The notes beneath the pieces were generated by a model that was not told the DNA's origin, searched no databases, and saw nothing but the letters and a program-made list of their open reading frames with translations. DNA of 64,000 nucleotides from assembly GCF_001685485.1 (NCBI RefSeq), contig NZ_BDEL01000001.1, forward strand, positions 3,693,501 to 3,757,500, written 5' to 3'. The position numbers and the translations under genes are program-made. The number at the start of each line of letters is the position of its first letter. The stretch's first letter is position 1. Source of the DNA: Formosa haliotis. GTDB taxonomy: Bacteria; Bacteroidota; Bacteroidia; Flavobacteriales; Flavobacteriaceae. Shown here in pieces: positions 59,459-64,000 of this stretch.

Positions 59459-60389
59459 CATCACAAAATTATTCAATATAAAATATCCTATTATTCAAGC
59501 CGGAATGATTTGGAATAGTGGTTGGGAGTTAGCCTCTGCGGCAAGTAACTCCGGAATTCTAGGGTTAATAGGTGCCGGGTCTATGTATCCCGATGTGTTG
59601 CGCGATCATATTCAGAAGTGTAAAAGAGCGACTAACAAACCATTTGGTGTAAATGTTCCTATGTTATATCCTAATATTGAAGAGATCATGAACATCATCG
59701 TAGAAGAAGATGTAAGCATTGTATTTACTTCGGCCGGAAACCCTAAAACTTGGACCTCTTGGTTAAAAGAACGCGGCATAACTGTAGTGCATGTGGTGAG
59801 TAGCGTAAAGTTCGCCTTAAAGGCACAAGCAGCCGGTGTAGATGCAGTGGTTGCTGAAGGTTTTGAAGCTGGCGGACATAACGGTCGTGAAGAAACGACC
59901 ACTTTTACGTTAATCCCGATGGTAAGAGAGCAACTTGACATTCCGTTAATTGCAGCCGGAGGAATTGCAACAGGAAAAGGTATGTTAGCGGCCATGGTAT
60001 TAGGTGCCGATGGCGTGCAAATAGGAAGCCGATTTGTGGCTAGCAAAGAGTCGTCTGCCCATTTAAGTTTTAAAGAGGCCGTGGTTAAAACCAACGATGG
60101 CGATACGCATTTAACCTTAAAAGAACTGGCGCCTGTACGACTGATAAAAAACAAGTTTTATAACGACGTGCAGAACCTGTATCAGAAAGGGACAAGTGCA
60201 GAGGAATTAAAAGCATTACTAGGTCGTGCACGATCTAAACGTGGCATGTTTGAAGGCGACCTAGAAGAAGGCGAATTAGAAATAGGTCAAATCGCAGGGT
60301 TAATCCATGATATAAAACCTGTAGCCGATATTGTATCGGAAATTGTGACAGAATTTGAAGCTACAAAAAAGAGCATCGCCTTAATCTAA
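59448..60389 (+). CDS. Nitronate monooxygenase (2-nitropropane dioxygenase family)
   Basis: 313 residues in a flavin-dependent TIM barrel. The FMN-binding motifs are IIQAGMIWNSGWELASAASN at the N-terminus, AVVAEGFEAGGHNGREE, LIAAGGIATGKGMLAAMVLGADGVQIGSRF, and a final KRGMFEGDLEEGELEIGQIAGLIHD. Members oxidise nitronates or act on related substrates; some relatives are enoyl-ACP reductases (FabK). The ATG is inside the end of the protease gene, so both are probably on one transcript. Confidence 0.88.
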   Translation: MENSITKLFNIKYPIIQAGMIWNSGWELASAASNSGILGLIGAGSMYPDVLRDHIQKCKRATNKPFGVNVPMLYPNIEEIMNIIVEEDVSIVFTSAGNPKTWTSWLKERGITVVHVVSSVKFALKAQAAGVDAVVAEGFEAGGHNGREETTTFTLIPMVREQLDIPLIAAGGIATGKGMLAAMVLGADGVQIGSRFVASKESSAHLSFKEAVVKTNDGDTHLTLKELAPVRLIKNKFYNDVQNLYQKGTSAEELKALLGRARSKRGMFEGDLEEGELEIGQIAGLIHDIKPVADIVSEIVTEFEATKKSIALI

Positions 60390-60428
60390 AATAATTATAA
60401 AAGGTACGGCTTAGCCTATTTTAAAAAT

Positions 60429-60436
60429 TACCTTTG
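60429..60436 (+). promoter_or_regulatory. Bacteroidetes -7 box TACCTTTG
   Basis: Exact TAnnTTTG match 19 bases before the GTG start of the MATE gene. Confidence 0.5.
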
Positions 60437-60454
60437 CACAACAAAAATTAAAAG

Positions 60455-61834
60455 GTGCAATTATCTAAGTATACAAAAGAGTTTAAATACAACTGGCAAT
60501 TGGCAGCGCCAGTAATGCTAGGCATGTTAGGACATACTTTTGTGAGTTTTGTCGATAATATCATGGTGGGGCAATTGGGTACAGCCGAACTCGCAGCCGT
60601 GTCTTTAGGAAATAGCTTCATGTTTATAGCCATGTCTATCGGGATTGGGTTTTCTACAGCTATTACACCTTTAGTTGCCGAAGCCGACACCGCTCACGAT
60701 TTTAAATCTGGAAAATCAGCTTTTAAGCATGGATTGTTATTGTGTACGGGTATTGGAGTTTTACTTTTTCTAATCGTCTACTTTGCTAAGCCTTTAATGT
60801 ATTTAATGAAACAACCTGTCGAGGTTGTCGAGTTGGCCATTCCGTATTTAGATTTGGTTGCATTTTCCTTAATTCCTCTTGTGGTTTTTCAAGCCTTTAA
60901 GCAGTTTGCAGATGGCATGTCTATGACCAAATACCCTATGTATGCTACCATTGTGGGTAATATTGTGAATGTGGTTCTAAATTACATGTTTATTTTCGGG
61001 AAGTTTGGGGCACCTGCCTATGGTATAGTAGGAGCGGCATATGGTACTTTAGCCTCTCGATTTATTATGGTTGCTTTTATTTGGTGGGTGTTAAAAGGTC
61101 AAGAAAAAACTAGAGAATACGTTATAAATATCAAGATTTTTGTGCTCGAGCGCGTCATGATGAAACGTATCATTAATCTTGGAGCACCAAGCGCTATGCA
61201 AATGTTATTTGAAGTCGCCATCTTTACTTCGGCAGTATGGTTAAGTGGTTTGCTGGGCAAAAATCCTCAAGCAGCAAACCAGATAGCATTGAACTTATCG
61301 TCAATGACCTTTATGGTAGCCACAGGCTTAAGTGTAGCTAGTATGGTTAGAGTAGGAAATCAGAAAGGATTAAAAAATTACCAAGAGTTAAGACGTATCG
61401 CATTTTCGTTATTTTTAATGGGAACCCTTTTTGCCGTATGTTTTGCTTTGATGTTTTTAGCACTACATACCCAACTACCAAAAATTTATGTCGATTTAAA
61501 CGATGTTAAAAACTTTGCCGATAATACAGAAGTGGTTGAAATCGCTTCAAATTTATTATTGGCAGCAGCCGTTTTTCAAATTAGCGATAGTATTCAAGTC
61601 GTTGTTTTAGGGGCTTTACGTGGTCTTCAAGATGTGAAAGTACCTACCATTATTACATTTATTTCGTATTGGATTATTGGGTTTCCGGTGAGTTATTACT
61701 TCGGTAAAGAAGAGCAATTAGGAAGCTTCGGAATATGGCTCGGACTATTGGCCGGATTAACTTCGGCAGCAATTTTACTTTATATTAGATTCAATTATCT
61801 AACAAAACAATTAATTTTACAAAAAGAACTTTAA
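60455..61834 (+). CDS. MATE-family multidrug/cation exporter
   Basis: 459 residues from a GTG start, with 12 predicted membrane segments in two homologous halves. Family motifs include APVMLGMLGHTFVSFVDNIMVGQLGTAELAAVSLGNS and the second-half NLGAPSAMQMLFEVAIF. It probably exports drugs or organic cations by antiport with Na+ or protons. The next gene starts 5 bases after its stop. Confidence 0.92.
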   Translation: MQLSKYTKEFKYNWQLAAPVMLGMLGHTFVSFVDNIMVGQLGTAELAAVSLGNSFMFIAMSIGIGFSTAITPLVAEADTAHDFKSGKSAFKHGLLLCTGIGVLLFLIVYFAKPLMYLMKQPVEVVELAIPYLDLVAFSLIPLVVFQAFKQFADGMSMTKYPMYATIVGNIVNVVLNYMFIFGKFGAPAYGIVGAAYGTLASRFIMVAFIWWVLKGQEKTREYVINIKIFVLERVMMKRIINLGAPSAMQMLFEVAIFTSAVWLSGLLGKNPQAANQIALNLSSMTFMVATGLSVASMVRVGNQKGLKNYQELRRIAFSLFLMGTLFAVCFALMFLALHTQLPKIYVDLNDVKNFADNTEVVEIASNLLLAAAVFQISDSIQVVVLGALRGLQDVKVPTIITFISYWIIGFPVSYYFGKEEQLGSFGIWLGLLAGLTSAAILLYIRFNYLTKQLILQKEL

Positions 61835-61838
61835 AGAT

Positions 61839-62066
61839 ATGGAACTTCCAAAATTTATTTTAGGTGACAATACAGATTTCCCAGATGCAATCTTTGTAAT
61901 TCATACCGAATTTCCTCGATTTATTATCAATTTAGAAGATGATGAGGTAGAGTGGTTTGAAGATTTCGATAAAGAAGACCAACGTGAATTGGAATTAGAA
62001 ACAGAAGGCTTAATACAAAAAGCTACCGATTTTTACGATAGAGAAGTAGCACGTTACGAAGAGTGA
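61839..62066 (+). CDS. Short conserved hypothetical protein
   Basis: 75 residues, highly acidic in the middle (LEDDEVEWFEDFDKEDQRELELETEGL). The pattern FPDAIFVIHTEFPRFIINLEDDEVEWFE looks like a conserved flavobacterial small protein of unknown function. Tightly placed between the MATE and PAP2 genes (5 and 5 bases), so it is co-transcribed. Confidence 0.7.
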   Translation: MELPKFILGDNTDFPDAIFVIHTEFPRFIINLEDDEVEWFEDFDKEDQRELELETEGLIQKATDFYDREVARYEE

Positions 62067-62070
62067 AACT

Positions 62071-62646
62071 ATGCTCGAACAACTTATAAATACCGATAAA
62101 GAATTATTTTTATATCTTAACAATTTAGGGTCGGCAAGCTGGGATACGTTTTGGTTGGTTATTACTAATAAGTTTACGTTTATCCCATTCTACGCTCTGC
62201 TACTCTTTTTGTTGTATAAGAAACTAGGTGTAAAATCGGTACTTATACTTGTTATTTTAATTGCATTAATGATCACTTTTACCGACCAGATTGCTAATGT
62301 TTTTAAACACGGATTTCAGCGCCCTAGGCCATGCCGCCAAGAAGGAGTTATGGAGTCGATGCGATTTATTGCAGAACGTTGTGGGCGTTATGGTTTTTTC
62401 TCGGCTCATGCGGCCAGTTCTATGGCTATAGCTGTATTTATGGGCTTGGTACTAAAACCTTTTTATAAGAACCTCATTTTTGTGTTTCTGTTTTGGAGTG
62501 CGATTGTAGCTTACAGCCGTATTTACGTTGGCGTACATTATCCGTTAGATATTATCTGCGGAATGGCTTTTGGAGGACTTACAGGTTTTGGGTTTTATAA
62601 ACTCTTTCTCTATATTTCGAAACGCCGAGGTTTACCTACTTTTTAG
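62071..62646 (+). CDS. PAP2-family membrane phosphatase
   Basis: 191 residues with five or six membrane segments. The PAP2 signature is present: KHGFQRPRP (motif 1), FFSAHAASSM in place of the usual PSGH (motif 2), and SRIYVGVHYPLD (motif 3). It probably dephosphorylates undecaprenyl diphosphate or lipid A/phosphatidic acid at the membrane. Its end overlaps the convergent glycosyltransferase gene by 11 bases. Confidence 0.88.
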   Translation: MLEQLINTDKELFLYLNNLGSASWDTFWLVITNKFTFIPFYALLLFLLYKKLGVKSVLILVILIALMITFTDQIANVFKHGFQRPRPCRQEGVMESMRFIAERCGRYGFFSAHAASSMAIAVFMGLVLKPFYKNLIFVFLFWSAIVAYSRIYVGVHYPLDIICGMAFGGLTGFGFYKLFLYISKRRGLPTF

Positions 62647-64000
62647 AAATGATATAATAGTAATTAACAAGTCGGGAATTGTGTTTTCTAGACGACGCAT
62701 CGGCTGTGTTAATATCATAAGTACGAATTAAATTCATAGTGTATTGGGCACTTATTCTTTGCTTTTCAGCATCATTTAAATTATTTGTTAGTAATCCAAA
62801 TTTAGCTTCTGTTGGAAAGTTATACAGCTGCTCATGTTCTGTAATACTAGGCAATTTATCGCCATATAACCAAATCATTTCTGGCGACACATAATTTAAT
62901 TCGTAGACCGTTAAGCCTTCAGCTTTGGCATCGGCTTGTAATTGTGTGATGTCGTAGTAATGAGCTGGAACTGTAGCTTTAGAAAGGGGTAAGGCAACAA
63001 TAAATATGGATGCGAAAAAGAGTACCGTTAGAAAAAAGACGTTCTTAATCGCTTTGTGTTTTAGGTTGATGAAGATAAAAATCCCAATTGTAAATAAAAC
63101 TACAGAAGCCATAACAAACTCAATCCAAAAACCATCAAGTTTATCCTTTAAGCCTAAATACGCTAAAACAGGGAACAATACCCCAATGCTTGCTATAAGA
63201 CCGAAATTAAAATAGACAGGGAACGTTTCCTTTTTGTCTTGTAAATTTTTAAAACGCTGAAATAAATAGTCAATATAAAAGCCTGTGTTTATGGCCAACG
63301 GAATTAAAACCGGCATGAGATATCTCGATTTTTTCTCCGGAATAATAGACAATAAAATAACAGCTATTAGCGTCCAATAAAAACTGAATTTATACGCTTT
63401 TAAATTGCGCACTCTAGATTTTAAATACGGAAATAACAACCCTATAAATGCTGGAATGGTCCAAATCCCACTTTGAGTAAAAAAGCTCCAATAGTAGTAA
63501 AACGGTCGAATATTATAACTTCCCCAATTACTGGTTTCTTTTTGAGTAATGGTAGAAAAAGTAGCAGGATCCTGTAATCTTACATAAATAAACCACCAAC
63601 CTCCAATGATTAGCATAAGAATTAAAATACTGAAAATTGAAAATGTTTTAGGTCTGAATTTTTTGAATTTAAACGTAAACGCGTAGGCCAATAAAAAAGG
63701 TAAACATAGCGCATAAAGCGAAACGGGACCTTTACTTAAAAAGGAGAGCCCAAGGCAAATTCCAGCTATAATAGTATGTTTCCAGTATTTGTTTTTCTTC
63801 TGAAAGAGTTGATATAGGTGGTAAATAGCAATCATCATAAAACCATGAGCGTAAATATCCCAAGGCGCTTCTATAGTGATTCCTATGGTGTAAAACGAGG
63901 TAAATACAATACATGCATTTACCAGGCTATGTACATTATTATTTAATAAGGAAAATGATAATCTATAAACATACACCCCAATAACCATAACCATAAAAAC
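62636..64000 (-). CDS. GT39/ArnT-type membrane glycosyltransferase (5' end outside window)
   Basis: More than 450 residues, open to the window edge; methionines near 63994 are internal. It has about ten membrane segments, a conserved early loop outside the window, and features of polyprenyl-phosphate-sugar-dependent GT-C enzymes: YAHGFMMIAIYHLYQLF, GLSFLSKGPVSLYAL and PEKKSRYLMPVLIPLAI. ArnT relatives add an amino sugar or another sugar to lipid A or proteins on the outer face of the inner membrane. The closeness of PAP2 is interesting but not proof of a shared role. Confidence 0.8.
   Translation of the reverse strand, partial: VFMVMVIGVYVYRLSFSLLNNNVHSLVNACIVFTSFYTIGITIEAPWDIYAHGFMMIAIYHLYQLFQKKNKYWKHTIIAGICLGLSFLSKGPVSLYALCLPFLLAYAFTFKFKKFRPKTFSIFSILILMLIIGGWWFIYVRLQDPATFSTITQKETSNWGSYNIRPFYYYWSFFTQSGIWTIPAFIGLLFPYLKSRVRNLKAYKFSFYWTLIAVILLSIIPEKKSRYLMPVLIPLAINTGFYIDYLFQRFKNLQDKKETFPVYFNFGLIASIGVLFPVLAYLGLKDKLDGFWIEFVMASVVLFTIGIFIFINLKHKAIKNVFFLTVLFFASIFIVALPLSKATVPAHYYDITQLQADAKAEGLTVYELNYVSPEMIWLYGDKLPSITEHEQLYNFPTEAKFGLLTNNLNDAEKQRISAQYTMNLIRTYDINTADASSRKHNSRLVNYYYIISKK

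Noticed and set aside
59612-60154. A 180-residue frame on the minus strand
   Set aside because: It lies wholly inside the nitronate monooxygenase gene, is rich in Ser, Thr and Pro as antisense frames are, and has no domain.

Overview
The window is a 64 kb stretch of an AT-rich chromosome from a member of the Bacteroidota, almost certainly family Flavobacteriaceae. Evidence: Type IX secretion C-terminal sorting domains (16157-17146, 57842-59458); TAnnTTTG promoter boxes typical of Bacteroidetes; the pyrG-yidC pairing; a bacillithiol enzyme (bshC); and many small proteins that look lineage-restricted. I see no rRNA, tRNA or CRISPR array.

Layout. 1-9 kb: an incomplete transglutaminase/DUF2126 gene running off the left edge, an ANT(6)-type aminoglycoside nucleotidyltransferase, a polytopic membrane protein, and a tandem array of three serine-hydrolase (class C beta-lactamase fold) genes. 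Of these, one is intact, one frameshifted and one truncated. 9-17 kb: a zinc-ribbon metallopeptidase, an AspT/YidE-type transporter broken by three frameshifts, a sugar isomerase-like lipoprotein, a leucine-rich-repeat protein, an apparently complete IS1182-family element (14392-16133) and a T9SS-secreted protein. 17-23 kb: housekeeping and envelope genes including kdsA and typA. 23-34 kb: a surface-polysaccharide region with glycosyltransferases, a Wzx-like flippase, an acyltransferase, a DegT-type aminotransferase and an FdtA-type ketoisomerase, which together suggest a dTDP-3-amino-3,6-dideoxyhexose sugar. 34-64 kb: mostly core genes (ftsE, a TPR/outer-membrane-barrel pair, rimO, bshC, guaA, a LysM protein, a cation/proton antiporter, pyrG, yidC, mnmA, a subtilase, a nitronate monooxygenase, a MATE exporter, a PAP2 phosphatase and a partial GT39-type transferase).

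The most striking pattern is seven single-base losses in or next to A/T homopolymers. They split five otherwise well-preserved genes: a serine hydrolase, the AspT-like transporter (three times), kdsA, bshC and yidC. In every case adding one base restores a family-length protein. Because yidC and usually kdsA are essential, homopolymer undercalling in the assembly is the simplest explanation. Three of the sites also form in-frame A AAA AAG or A AAA AAC heptamers at which -1 slippage would give the same product. A different kind of lesion, an in-frame TAA where glutamine is expected, interrupts an acyltransferase gene at 29451. The two long serine-hydrolase paralogues share two nearly identical blocks inside otherwise diverged sequence, which points to gene conversion.

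I found no convincing wholly new multi-gene system. The best candidates for follow-up are the frameshift set, the serine-hydrolase cluster and the amino-sugar polysaccharide locus.
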